From contig JALRBJ010000006.1 in assembly GCA_023257815.1 (NCBI GenBank), forward strand, positions 1 through 40,067: 40,067 nt of DNA, in the 5' to 3' direction. The position numbers were made by a program, and so were the translations under genes. This stretch comes from Candidatus Saccharimonadia bacterium. GTDB lineage: Bacteria > Patescibacteriota > Saccharimonadia > Saccharimonadales > Saccharimonadaceae. A model generated the notes under the pieces. That model worked only from the letters and a program-made list of their open reading frames with translations, ran no database searches and was not told the DNA's origin. Numbering within the stretch: the first letter of the stretch is position 1; each line of letters begins with the position of its first letter. Of this stretch, positions 1 through 7,764 are shown in pieces.

Positions 1-1671
1 GATGACACTATGATTAATGTTCCAAAGCAGTTCGGTGGTCTCACCAGCCAAGAGGCTCGCAAACGTGTTCTAGCAGCCCTGCAAGCCGAAGAACTACTCA
101 GAGGCGAAAGTGATATTGAACACGCCGTAGGCCATTGCTACAAGTGTGGTAGCGTCATCCAGCCTCTTATCAAAGATCAGTGGTTTATTAAAATGGAACC
201 CCTTGCCAAGGAAGCTATTAATGCAATCGAGGCAGGGGAGGTACGCTTCATCCCCGAAGCACGGGGTAAGCAGCTGCTCAACTATCTCGCTGGTATTCGT
301 GACTGGAACCTATCTCGCCAAATCCCTTGGGGTATTCCAATTCCAGCCTTCCAGAACGAAGCCGATCCCGATGATTGGATATTCGACGAAAGGGTAGACG
401 AGGAGCACATTACTATCGACGGTAAACGCTACCGCCGTGAAGAAGACACGTTTGACACATGGTTTACCTCTGGTCAATGGCCATTCATCACAACCGACTA
501 CCTTAATGAAGGGAAGTTGGCTCGCTTTTATCCAAACGCAGTTATGGAAACTGGCCACGATATTTTGTATCCTTGGGTATCACGTATGATCATGCTTGGA
601 CTTAAGATCACCGGCAAGGTACCTTTTAAAGATGTTTACCTGCATGGTCTAGTACTCGATGAGCATGGTCAAAAGATGAGCAAAAGCAAGGGCAATGTTA
701 TCAACCCTATTGAAACACTCAGTGAGTACGGATCTGACGCCTTGCGACTTGGGCTTGTAGCAGCCCGCTCCGCCGGTCAAGATCAAGCATTTAGTACTAC
801 CAAGGTAGTAGCAGGGCGTAATTTCTGTAACAAACTATGGAATATCGCTCGTTTTATCGAGGACAAGCTTGGCGATAATTATCAACTGGCGCATCCAGAA
901 CCTCAGACCTTAGCCGATCACTGGATTATTCGCGAACTCACCGGTGCTGCTTCACAAATAGAAGAATTATTGGCAGATTACCGTTTTGCCGAAGCCTCTG
1001 AGGTGGTGTATCACACTATTTGGAGTAGCTTAGCGGACTGGTACATCGAAGCATCGAAGCAGCAAGATAACCCAAACATGCTTGCCTGGGCGCTTGATAC
1101 AAGTCTTAAATTAGCGCATCCGTTCGCTCCATTCGTTACCGAAACCATTTGGCAAACTCTGCCGTGGTACAAAAAAGGAAGTATGCTCATTACCTCACCA
1201 TGGCCAACTAGTGTTGAGTATAATGACATCGCAGCGGCTGAATTTGAACGTATTCAGTCACTTGTTAACGAAATACGATTCGTTACTGCCGAATTACCAG
1301 GTAATAAAAAATATACTGTCAACTATCACAGCGATAGCCTTGTAGCCGATAATGCCGATATTATTAGCAAGCTCGCTCGACTTGAATCAATTGAACAAAC
1401 CGAACAACCCCGTGGCTTACGACTTGCCAACTCTGGCCGTGAAGCATGGCTCGTGATTGATGAAGAAACCCTTTACGAACACCAATCCAACCTTGAGGTA
1501 CGTTTAGCCGAAGCTAAGGCTCGATTAAAAAACCTTGCTGCACGCTTAGCCAACGACCGTTATGTCTTGCAGGCGCCAGCCGAACTAGTTGAAGCCTCGC
1601 GCAAGGAAGCCGAAGAAGCTAAACAGCTGATTGAACGCCTTGAAGCCGAGTTACAAGTTATTAAAGATTAG
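1..1671 (+). CDS. valS: Valine--tRNA ligase, C-terminal part (5' end outside window)
   Basis: This class Ia synthetase charges tRNA-Val in the cytoplasm. The reading frame is open from base 1, so the N-terminal Rossmann half with the HIGH motif lies upstream. The visible part begins in the insert/catalytic region (GHCYKCGSVIQPLIKDQW) and carries the KMSKS loop as KMSKSKGN about 220 codons after the first visible Met. The helical anticodon-binding domain follows (SLADWYIEASKQQ, LAHPFAPFVTETIWQ). The end is a coiled-coil C-terminal arm rich in Ala/Glu/Arg, typical of ValRS. The stop overlaps by 4 bp the 3' end of a convergent small gene. Identification is firm from motif order; only truncation by the window edge is odd. 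Confidence 0.95.
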   Translation, partial: DDTMINVPKQFGGLTSQEARKRVLAALQAEELLRGESDIEHAVGHCYKCGSVIQPLIKDQWFIKMEPLAKEAINAIEAGEVRFIPEARGKQLLNYLAGIRDWNLSRQIPWGIPIPAFQNEADPDDWIFDERVDEEHITIDGKRYRREEDTFDTWFTSGQWPFITTDYLNEGKLARFYPNAVMETGHDILYPWVSRMIMLGLKITGKVPFKDVYLHGLVLDEHGQKMSKSKGNVINPIETLSEYGSDALRLGLVAARSAGQDQAFSTTKVVAGRNFCNKLWNIARFIEDKLGDNYQLAHPEPQTLADHWIIRELTGAASQIEELLADYRFAEASEVVYHTIWSSLADWYIEASKQQDNPNMLAWALDTSLKLAHPFAPFVTETIWQTLPWYKKGSMLITSPWPTSVEYNDIAAAEFERIQSLVNEIRFVTAELPGNKKYTVNYHSDSLVADNADIISKLARLESIEQTEQPRGLRLANSGREAWLVIDEETLYEHQSNLEVRLAEAKARLKNLAARLANDRYVLQAPAELVEASRKEAEEAKQLIERLEAELQVIKD

Positions 1672-1985
1672 ACAAGGGGAAGCACGTACCCATCAAACTG
1701 GTGAGTACCTTTAGGCGCATTCCGCTGCAATAGATACTTCTTTTGCTCTGTTTTAGGCATGATTCGAGGCTGGGACGCCTTAACATCGCTCATGCTCATT
1801 CGTTCAACGTGAGTATGTGGATCACTCGCGATTTTGTTACCAGATTCCGTTACGCTTGCCAATGCTGGTACACCTACAAATGAAGTAGCCAGCTTGTCTA
1901 CCTTGGTATCATGAAGCGCTACACCAGCAAGGGCAGCCAGACTGATCAAGAAAGATATTGGAGTTGATAGGGTAAGGTTAAACAT
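1668..1985 (-). CDS. Small hypothetical protein with N-terminal membrane/signal segment
   Basis: This is a 105-residue protein I do not recognise. Residues 8-24 are hydrophobic (TPISFLISLAALAGVAL), so it is probably exported or anchored with a polar C-terminal tail. It converges on valS with a 4-bp overlap of the 3' ends. A -10-like TATAAA lies 8 bp before the ATG and there is no Shine-Dalgarno sequence, as in several other genes here. The size is small and no family match is recognisable, so coding status is probable, not certain. Confidence 0.5.
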   Translation of the reverse strand: MFNLTLSTPISFLISLAALAGVALHDTKVDKLATSFVGVPALASVTESGNKIASDPHTHVERMSMSDVKASQPRIMPKTEQKKYLLQRNAPKGTHQFDGYVLPLV

Positions 1986-2068
1986 TGTTTATTTTTATAG
2001 GTTTACCGTATCACTGTAGCATAAGCTTGATATTTTGTCAATATACGTTCATTGATACAAAGCTCGTA

Positions 2069-2524
2069 TCAGGAGTGGTGGTACTTGGTACCGCGCGCGA
2101 TCGATTGAGCACGATACAGTTGCTCTGCAAGAATCAGGCGCACTAATTGATGAGGGAAAACCAGCTTTGAAAGTGATATGATTTTATTCGCTCGTGCTTG
2201 TAACTCGTCGTCCACCCCATACGCACCGCCAATTACGATAGCCACGGGTAGTGAACGGCTAAGGCTGGTTTCAAGCTGAGTCGAAAGGGCAGGCGAAGTA
2301 AGCAATTCACCTGTTTCATCAAGCAAGACCACATACATATCATCACGAAGCCTCTTACGTATACGCTCAGACTCTTCCTGACGCGCCGCAATGCCTTCAA
2401 GCGAACTATGTGGTAATAATTCCCACTTTATATCAAACGGAGGCTGTAGACGCATTTCATAACGACTAATGCCCGATTGCACCCAATCCTCGTGTTTTTT
2501 ACCAATCGTATAAATTGTAATCAT
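2069..2524 (-). CDS. rlmH: 23S rRNA (pseudouridine(1915)-N3)-methyltransferase RlmH
   Basis: RlmH is a small SPOUT methyltransferase that N3-methylates pseudouridine 1915 in helix 69 of 23S rRNA using SAM. At 151 residues it has the usual family length. The trefoil-knot SAM-binding region is visible as VAIVIGGAYGV near residues 94-104, after the LLDETGE strand. The family C-terminus LILAEQLYRAQSIARGTKYHH is present almost to the letter. Its ATG overlaps the stop of the upstream HIT gene as ATGA, so the two are translationally coupled. Confidence 0.95.
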   Translation of the reverse strand: MITIYTIGKKHEDWVQSGISRYEMRLQPPFDIKWELLPHSSLEGIAARQEESERIRKRLRDDMYVVLLDETGELLTSPALSTQLETSLSRSLPVAIVIGGAYGVDDELQARANKIISLSKLVFPHQLVRLILAEQLYRAQSIARGTKYHHS

Positions 2525-2916
2525 TCGAAATACAGTTTTTGAGCTAATGCCGCTAATTCCTCGTGGTTTGGCTCGGCATTCTCTTGATTTGCACGATGAA
2601 GATCGCTTGGATCAGTAAAAGGGATAAGATGAACATGCGCATGCGGCACATCCGTACCGATTATCTTTTCACCAATATACTCGACACCGAGCACATTGCG
2701 GAGCCTTAGTGCGACCTTTTGTACAGTCTTCATAAGATTTTGGTAGTCAACTTCTCCAAGATCCCATACGAATTCAACTTGCTTCTTGGGTATTACAAGC
2801 GTATGGCCAGGGACGACTGCATAGATATCTAAAAAAGCCAAGGTACTGTCGTCTTCATACACCTTGTGGCTTGGAATTTCACCATTGATTATTTTGGTAA
2901 AAATACTCGGTTTCAT
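2521..2916 (-). CDS. HIT family (HINT-like) nucleotide hydrolase
   Basis: This 131-residue histidine-triad protein belongs to a family of purine nucleoside phosphoramidase/nucleotidyl hydrolases. The catalytic histidine triad is H92-A-H94-V-H96 in PHAHVHLIPF. The N-terminal half shows the family pattern: FTKIINGEIPSHKVYEDD, then LAFLDIYAVVPGHTLVIPK. It is the first gene of a two-gene operon with rlmH (ATGA overlap). Its TATACT -10 box lies 6 bp upstream of the ATG with no ribosome binding site between, so the transcript should be leaderless. Substrate cannot be told from sequence. Confidence 0.93.
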   Translation of the reverse strand: MKPSIFTKIINGEIPSHKVYEDDSTLAFLDIYAVVPGHTLVIPKKQVEFVWDLGEVDYQNLMKTVQKVALRLRNVLGVEYIGEKIIGTDVPHAHVHLIPFTDPSDLHRANQENAEPNHEELAALAQKLYFE

Positions 2917-2922
2917 ATCGTT

Positions 2923-2928
2923 AGTATA
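2923..2928 (-). promoter_or_regulatory. -10 box TATACT, leaderless promoter of the HIT-rlmH operon
   Basis: TATACT on the minus strand ends 6 bp before the ATG at 2916, leaving no room for a Shine-Dalgarno sequence. Transcription would start at or next to the A of ATG. Confidence 0.6.
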
Positions 2929-3071
2929 CTCTTATTCGTTACGCCAGAAGAGGATATACCTACGGTCATTTTTCTAAAAAATAATAAAACTGCCTTTAAA
3001 TTGCACACAGTGCGTGCTATCGTCATGATATATCCGTTGGCCATTCAACAAGTCGAAAGAGGTGAGTCACG

Positions 3072-3827
3072 GTGAACATTTCAAAGCGGAGTGTGGTAAT
3101 CACAGGAGTAGTCGGGACGTCTGCACTTGTTGCCGTTGGTCTTACCTTCGGCAACGTGAATAGCGCAGTAATGCGCGCAGGCGACGAGCTGCTCAGCAGC
3201 ACAACCGTCAAGCTGAGTGCTATCCTAGCATTCATTGGAGCTGGTTTTTATCTCCTGATCAACAAGGATGGGCTGAAACGGAAGGTGACCGAGTACGGCG
3301 AAGTGAGTTTCGTCGTTTGCAACGGGAAACCTCGCCGATACAAGAGGGGCAGTCGCAAAGGTGAACTTAAGGTTCGCTGGGCCGGACAAGGCAAGAACGT
3401 CATCCCCAAACTTCGCGATCAGGTAACCGTCAGTTGGTTGCCCGATGTCCTGCTCATTCCGAAGGCAGACGGAATGTACAAGGGGCGTCGTATCATGTAC
3501 GACGTCTCCATTGAGTACAGTTTGCCCGAGCCGACTAATCCGGAGGACTACGACACGCTTGAGAACCTACATAACGTCGCGTTCGGATTTCGCGACAGGA
3601 ACCGGTATAACGAGGGAGAGGGAACGTTCGAAGCCCACCTCAAGAACCGCGTTCTCGAAGCAACAGCAAGGAGGCTTCCCTTTTTTGAGGCCGACAATGA
3701 GCTTCCATCCATCGACCCAGACCAGGTTGATTGGCTGCAGCTCGTGAAGCTCAACGGCGTCAACCTTGCCACGCTTCGCGTCAGTCTGCTCAACCTGCAC
3801 TTTCCGTCGCAGGTCGAGTTTCGATAA
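3072..3827 (+). CDS. GC-rich orphan membrane protein, SPFH-like fold possible
   Basis: This 251-residue protein is not recognised. Two hydrophobic segments (about residues 7-27 and 48-64) form an N-terminal hairpin. A basic stretch follows (RRYKRGSRKGELKVRW), then a beta-alpha region with DVSIEYSLPEP and FEAHLKNRVLEATARRL that loosely resembles SPFH/band-7 proteins; that resemblance is weak. The start is GTG, chosen because GAGGTGA lies 6-12 bp upstream. Codon use is clearly more GC-rich at third positions (AAC, GTC, CTC, GGC) than in flanking genes. It stands alone between unrelated genes and ends at its own GC-rich hairpin, suggesting transfer. Confidence 0.75.
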   Translation: MNISKRSVVITGVVGTSALVAVGLTFGNVNSAVMRAGDELLSSTTVKLSAILAFIGAGFYLLINKDGLKRKVTEYGEVSFVVCNGKPRRYKRGSRKGELKVRWAGQGKNVIPKLRDQVTVSWLPDVLLIPKADGMYKGRRIMYDVSIEYSLPEPTNPEDYDTLENLHNVAFGFRDRNRYNEGEGTFEAHLKNRVLEATARRLPFFEADNELPSIDPDQVDWLQLVKLNGVNLATLRVSLLNLHFPSQVEFR

Positions 3828-3840
3828 CTACCCCTGGCTA

Positions 3841-3863
3841 GAGCCCCCGCTCGCCGGGGGTTC
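3841..3863 (+). terminator. GC-rich hairpin after the orphan gene
   Basis: A 9-bp stem GAGCCCCCG/CGGGGGTTC with loop CTCGC starts 13 bp after the stop codon of the GC-rich gene. Only a weak T stretch follows, so it is a probable but not classical intrinsic terminator. Confidence 0.6.
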
Positions 3864-3871
3864 AGTCATAT

Positions 3872-4606
3872 TTAGGCACCTACAACTCTTGTCCAGGCCA
3901 GGTAATGGTCAGCTTTACCTACTTCATATCCGCCATCAACCGCAGTAAGATTGCGTAGATAGATATCGTCAACATTCAGCCAACGGCCAAATACTCGTAC
4001 TGCCCGCCTGTCTTTATTGCTAAGGGAATGCAAAAATTCTGGCGTAGGAACAGTAGCCTTACGCCCTAATGGAATATCCTTAAAGGCACTATGAAATCCT
4101 TCGGCTTCAATCATCTTGCGTGGTGTATGAAACGGCAAACAATTAAAATCTCCCGCAAGAATCGCTTTCTCGTCATCGGCAACCCACTCAAGCAACTCTT
4201 CGGTCTGCTCATTCTGCTCTGACCCACGCGGGAATTGCCTACCGGTTTGCTTGCGAAGATGAAGACCTACAAAGGCCGTATCGCCCAAGTAGACTTTGAC
4301 AGCCGTCTTGTTGTGGCCTAAAGGTTTTGCACTCATATCTGATAGATCACGCCCAATTACACCAATATGCTCACCTAATTTTTTGCGTGAATGAGCCGCC
4401 CAGTAGCCATCCATGCCAAGCTTAGTGGCAATCATATCGCCGTGATGGCTACCACGAAGTGCCATTACCTCTTGTAAAGCCACTGCTGACAATCCATGCT
4501 GGCCATCCAGCTCAACCAGCTTATCTGTAATATCATCAATTCGCTCTGTCTGCGGGAAGGATGAGTTAAGAAAAATATTCCACGTCGCGACGGTCAGTTC
4601 AGCCAT
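3872..4606 (-). CDS. Endonuclease/exonuclease/phosphatase (EEP) family protein
   Basis: This 244-residue protein has the metal-dependent EEP fold shared by exonuclease III, DNase I and sphingomyelinases. Conserved residues are visible in order: N in VATWNIFLN near residue 9, E in ALQEVMALR, AFVGLHLR, the metal-binding GDFNCLP, DDIYLRN, and the terminal DH in KADHYLAW. No signal peptide is seen, so it is probably cytoplasmic; substrate unknown. A TATAAT lies 9 bp before the ATG without a Shine-Dalgarno sequence. It is a monogenic unit convergent with the GC-rich gene at 3072-3827. It is distinct from the secreted EEP domains at 33.8-35.5 kb. Confidence 0.88.
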   Translation of the reverse strand: MAELTVATWNIFLNSSFPQTERIDDITDKLVELDGQHGLSAVALQEVMALRGSHHGDMIATKLGMDGYWAAHSRKKLGEHIGVIGRDLSDMSAKPLGHNKTAVKVYLGDTAFVGLHLRKQTGRQFPRGSEQNEQTEELLEWVADDEKAILAGDFNCLPFHTPRKMIEAEGFHSAFKDIPLGRKATVPTPEFLHSLSNKDRRAVRVFGRWLNVDDIYLRNLTAVDGGYEVGKADHYLAWTRVVGA

Positions 4607-4615
4607 ATTGAAGTA

Positions 4616-4621
4616 ATTATA
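4616..4621 (-). promoter_or_regulatory. -10 box TATAAT, near-leaderless promoter of the EEP gene
   Basis: A consensus TATAAT on the minus strand ends 9 bp before the ATG at 4606, and no purine-rich ribosome binding site intervenes. Confidence 0.6.
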
Positions 4622-4654
4622 CTACTGCATGCCAAGCTAAAAAATAAACAACAC

Positions 4655-5179
4655 TTAGGTGTCTTCTCGAATAAAAAGTCCAGGGTACTCAATAACCAAA
4701 CCTTCGCCATCTACGGTAACCGTACGTCGAAAATCTGAATCGCGTGATTCATACAAATACTCATTTTGACTAATGCGCGTATAGCGCTGGGGGTCGGTTA
4801 CGACATCAAGTTCAGGAATCCGAATGTAGGCCGTCGTAATATCTGCGCTCACACCAACCGCAAGATGAAGCCTACGAATCGGCAAAGTGTTACTAGGCGG
4901 GGATGCGGAGATATCGACTTCATACGCTTCTTGCAGATCAGACCGTAACTGCCCCGAAACTTCCCAAACTTCACCAGTGCGGCGCACTTCAAGTTTACGT
5001 CCATTTGCACGAATCGTAATATCTCTAAACTCCCAGTCGTGAGTCGCATGCAGCGTGTACGTGTACGTTTCTGTCTTGTCTTGAATCACACTCTCAACAA
5101 CGACACCGTGTGATTCGCTCTTGATCTGGCATGACTCTCGGGTTGAAGCCTCCAAGCCTTTCCATATTATCTTTCTCAT
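4655..5179 (-). CDS. Putative glycolipid-binding (DUF1089-like) protein
   Basis: This is 174 residues from the chosen start MRKIIWKGLEAST. The frame stays open further upstream, but that extension reads through tRNA-Ser(CGA) and is rejected. The family signature NTLPIRRLHL is clear near residue 117, followed by PELDVV, QRYTRI and the terminal LVIEYPGLF. These match the PF06475 (putative glycolipid-binding, DUF1089) layout as I know it. The protein is beta-rich with no signal peptide. Biological role in the family is poorly known. The ATG lies 20 bp downstream of the tRNA 3' end, so it may be co-transcribed with the tRNA. Confidence 0.8.
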   Translation of the reverse strand: MRKIIWKGLEASTRESCQIKSESHGVVVESVIQDKTETYTYTLHATHDWEFRDITIRANGRKLEVRRTGEVWEVSGQLRSDLQEAYEVDISASPPSNTLPIRRLHLAVGVSADITTAYIRIPELDVVTDPQRYTRISQNEYLYESRDSDFRRTVTVDGEGLVIEYPGLFIREDT

Positions 5180-5199
5180 TGAATAATTTAGCTCCGTTT

Positions 5200-5292
5200 T
5201 GGCGGAGAGGGAGGGATTCGAACCCTCGAAACGGGAAAACCGTTTACACGATTTCGAGTCGTGCGCCTTCAACCAGGCTCGGCCACCTCTCC
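5200..5292 (-). tRNA. tRNA-Ser(CGA)
   Basis: A type II tRNA with a long variable arm. The acceptor stem is GGAGAGG/CCTCTCC, the anticodon arm is CACGA-CTCGAAA-TCGTG with anticodon CGA, and the T loop is GTTCGAATC. The discriminator is G and CCA is encoded (5200-5202). It reads UCG codons. Confidence 0.95.
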
Positions 5293-5325
5293 AGATATGT
5301 TATTCCATTTTAACAGACATGCGCG

Positions 5326-5331
5326 TACACT
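5326..5331 (+). promoter_or_regulatory. -10 box TACACT, leaderless promoter of the DUF4190 gene
   Basis: TACACT ends 6 bp before the ATG at 5338. The intervening TAGGCG is too close to the ATG to act as a good ribosome binding site, so the message is probably leaderless. Confidence 0.45.
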
Positions 5332-5337
5332 AGGCGT

Positions 5338-5682
5338 ATGACACAAGCACATCCGCAAGCATCAACACCAGCTCATCATTCAAGCTCAAACGGTCTTGGT
5401 ATCGCGTCGCTTGTACTGGGCATCCTTTCAATTACTATGTTCAGTATTTTTACTGGAATTCCAGCCATCGTTACTGGCGTAATGGGGCTTAAGCAACCCG
5501 AAAGCAAGGGCATGAGCATCGCTGGTATCGTTATGGGTGGCTTTTCGGTGCTTGTAGCCTTACTCGCACTGGTCTTCTTTATCTTTATTTTCGTACTTGC
5601 AGCCAATCAAAGTTCTTACGATTCGATGCCGGATTCTTACTACGACGAGCCTTACTCAAGTGGCTATCAACAACGTACATAG
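5338..5682 (+). CDS. DUF4190-type small membrane protein
   Basis: This 114-residue protein has a polar Ala/His/Ser-rich N-terminus. Two hydrophobic segments follow, the first around NGLGIASLVLGILSITM and the second around MSIAGIVMGGFSVLVALLAL, with VTGVMGLKQPESKG between them. That arrangement is the DUF4190 pattern of two membrane helices joined by a conserved G-rich loop. The C-terminus is acidic/Tyr-rich (YDEPYSSGYQ). The function of the family is unknown. It is followed 36 bp later by another small membrane protein on the same strand. Confidence 0.75.
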   Translation: MTQAHPQASTPAHHSSSNGLGIASLVLGILSITMFSIFTGIPAIVTGVMGLKQPESKGMSIAGIVMGGFSVLVALLALVFFIFIFVLAANQSSYDSMPDSYYDEPYSSGYQQRT

Positions 5683-5718
5683 TATCTTCAAGAATCTAGG
5701 CGGGAGCGTTTAAGAGCA

Positions 5719-6114
5719 ATGAATATCCTTATAAATTTTATTCTAGCAAGTATCATAATGGGTATTCTTGATTTTGTGTGGCTAAGATTTGCAGCCAAAA
5801 AAATATACTACAACGAAATAGGCGCGCTTCTTCTTAAAAAGCCATTTATGCCAGCCGCTCTTTTGTTTTATGTTATCTATGTAATCGGTATCGTGGTATT
5901 TGTGATTACCCCTGCTCTAAATAATGATTCGTGGTTTTACGCTACTTATATGGGAGCGTTGTTCGGATTAGTTGCATACGCAACATACGACCTAACAAAT
6001 CTTGCGACTCTTAAAGGATTTTCGGCCAAAATTGTGATTATTGACCTAATTTGGGGCGCCCTGCTTACTTCAATTGTCGCAACAGGGACAGTAGTTGCAG
6101 TTGGCTTGCTCTAA
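5719..6114 (+). CDS. DUF2177 family membrane protein
   Basis: This 131-residue protein has four hydrophobic segments and almost nothing outside the membrane. The DUF2177 hallmarks are visible: an N-terminal helix with MGILDFVWLRF, MGALFGLVAYATYDLTNLATLKGF in the third segment, and a final helix containing DLIWGALLTS. The function is unknown for the family. A GGGAG lies about 14 bp before the ATG, farther than usual. It probably shares transcription with the upstream gene. Confidence 0.85.
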   Translation: MNILINFILASIIMGILDFVWLRFAAKKIYYNEIGALLLKKPFMPAALLFYVIYVIGIVVFVITPALNNDSWFYATYMGALFGLVAYATYDLTNLATLKGFSAKIVIIDLIWGALLTSIVATGTVVAVGLL

Positions 6115-6191
6115 CAAATTTATAAAAACAGAATTCTACAAGTAATAGCTCGTTGAGTTGTAAGCATATTGTGTCTAGTGAAAGAATCATC

Positions 6192-6247
6192 TTGACATAA
6201 CGATATATCGTTAATTATACTTATTTTTAGATAACGATATATCGCTA
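6192..6247 (+). promoter_or_regulatory. PadR operon promoter with two palindromic operators
   Basis: The -35 TTGACA (6192-6197) and -10 TATACT (6216-6221) are separated by 18 bp. A perfect 16-bp palindrome TAACGATATATCGTTA (6198-6213) fills the spacer. A second copy, TAACGATATATCGCTA (6232-6247, one mismatch), lies just past the expected start site, 34 bp centre to centre. A bound dimer would block RNA polymerase directly. By analogy with PadR family members this is autorepression, relieved when the exported compound binds the repressor. AAAGGAG at 6250-6256 is the ribosome binding site. Confidence 0.85.
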
Positions 6248-6265
6248 ACGAAAGGAGCATAGAAT

Positions 6266-6802
6266 ATGTTCGCACACACTCACAGCAGGTCAGGGCCGTT
6301 TGGGAGACGTGGCGGAGGATTTGGATCGCATCATCGTGAAGAAAAGCTGAATGCTTTTCGCGCTGGCCGAGGTATGATGGAGCCAGCAATCCTACAGGCA
6401 CTCGACGAAAAACCAATGCACGGATATGAAATCATTTCAACGATCGAGGAGAGAAGTCATGGTGTATGGCGCCCAAGTGCCGGCTCAATTTACCCAACAT
6501 TACAGCTATTAGAGGAGAAGGATTTTATTACCGCCGAAGATAAAGATGGCAAAAAGACCTACTCACTTACAGCAACAGGCAAGAAAGAAGCTGATGAAGC
6601 TAAAAAACTTCATAACAAGCTATGGGAAGAACGCATTGGCTCGCTACGTGATATGCATGCCTACAGACAAGACTTCGGTGAAATCATGAAGCTAATGCGA
6701 ACAATTTTTCGCGGAGGTACTGACCAACAAAAAGATCAGCTCTCAGAGGCAATTCAAAATTTTAAACATCAACTTGAAGAAATTTCGGAAGGAGATTCCT
6801 GA
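6266..6802 (+). CDS. PadR family transcriptional regulator
   Basis: This 178-residue protein has a Gly/His/Arg-rich N-terminal lead of about 40 residues. The PadR winged helix follows: AILQALDEKPMHGYEIISTIEE, then RPSAGSIYPTLQLLEEKDFI, then the wing KDGKKTYSLTATGKKEA. A C-terminal dimerisation helix region completes it. It is the first gene of an operon with the ABC transporter; its TGA overlaps the next ATG by one base. It very likely represses this operon through the palindromes upstream. Such PadR-DrrAB units usually respond to toxic hydrophobic compounds; the ligand here is unknown. Confidence 0.93.
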   Translation: MFAHTHSRSGPFGRRGGGFGSHHREEKLNAFRAGRGMMEPAILQALDEKPMHGYEIISTIEERSHGVWRPSAGSIYPTLQLLEEKDFITAEDKDGKKTYSLTATGKKEADEAKKLHNKLWEERIGSLRDMHAYRQDFGEIMKLMRTIFRGGTDQQKDQLSEAIQNFKHQLEEISEGDS

Positions 6803-7764
6803 TGACAAAACCAGTGAATGCAATTGAGGTGAAAGGCCTTAAAAAATACTTTGGCGACAACAAAGCCGTCGATGATATTGATCTAACGGTGCCAAGCGGC
6901 GTAATTTACGGGGTACTGGGGCCAAATGGGGCTGGTAAAACTACAACTATAAACATGCTTGCCACGCTTATGAAACCCGACGCAGGAAGTGCAAAAGTGT
7001 TTGGCCACGATGTAGTAAAAGAAGCAAACGCTGTTCGCCAATTAATCGGAGTAACAGGTCAATACGCTTCGGTTGATGAAAAACTGTCGGCCATCGAGAA
7101 TCTGGTTATTTTTGGTCGCCTGCTTGGTCTAAGTCGAAGTGAGTCAAAAGCAAAGGCGACTGAACTACTAGAAGAATTTGGCCTTACCGAAGCCGCCAAG
7201 CGACCTCTTGCAAAGTTTTCCGGTGGCATGCGGCGCCGTCTTGATTTAGCCGCAAGTCTTATCGCCCAACCACCACTTATATTTCTTGACGAACCAACGA
7301 CCGGTCTTGACCCACGCACGCGCAATCGGATGTGGGATACGATCCGACGGCTGGTGAAGAATGGTTCGACGATCCTACTAACAACCCAATATCTTGAAGA
7401 GGCCGACCAGCTAGCTGACCGTATTGCTGTGATTGACCGCGGCAAAGTAGTTGCCGAAGGTACACCAAATGAGCTTAAGAAGTCAATCGGTGCCGCTACA
7501 CTTCAACTACATATCAGTGATGCAAAACGAATTACCGAAGCTGCCCAAACGATCAAAAAAGTACTGGGCGTTGATACCCAAAACCCAGAACCAAAGCTTA
7601 TTACCGCACCCATGCGCGATCCGGATACGGTGACTGATCTTTTGGTAGCATTCAAAGAAGTTGGAATAAAGCTCGATGAAGTCAGCGTACAAAAGCCTTC
7701 ACTGGATGAAGTATTCTTTGCACTAACCGGCAAGACAAACTCTGCCAAGAAAGGGAAAAAATAA
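6802..7764 (+). CDS. ABC transporter ATP-binding protein, DrrA type
   Basis: This 320-residue ATPase of a two-gene exporter energises drug or lipid export at the membrane. Walker A is GPNGAGKTT (residues 40-48), the ABC signature is SGGMRRRLDLA (140-150), and Walker B is LIFLDEP (159-165), followed by TTGLDP. The stretch GVTGQYASVDEKLSA is typical of the daunorubicin-resistance DrrA group. The C-terminal extension (SLDEVFFALTG) is also DrrA-like. The stop overlaps the permease ATG by one base (TAATG). Substrate cannot be assigned. Confidence 0.95.
   Translation: MTKPVNAIEVKGLKKYFGDNKAVDDIDLTVPSGVIYGVLGPNGAGKTTTINMLATLMKPDAGSAKVFGHDVVKEANAVRQLIGVTGQYASVDEKLSAIENLVIFGRLLGLSRSESKAKATELLEEFGLTEAAKRPLAKFSGGMRRRLDLAASLIAQPPLIFLDEPTTGLDPRTRNRMWDTIRRLVKNGSTILLTTQYLEEADQLADRIAVIDRGKVVAEGTPNELKKSIGAATLQLHISDAKRITEAAQTIKKVLGVDTQNPEPKLITAPMRDPDTVTDLLVAFKEVGIKLDEVSVQKPSLDEVFFALTGKTNSAKKGKK

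Noticed and set aside
3872-4606. The 3872-4606 EEP protein as exonuclease III (xthA) or part of the secretion system
   Set aside because: It has the general EEP residues but not clear ExoIII signatures, no signal peptide, and lies far from the secretion cluster.
5180-5272. Upstream extension of the DUF1089-like gene (MKAHDSKS...)
   Set aside because: It reads antisense-free through tRNA-Ser(CGA); the family similarity begins at the Met at 5179.
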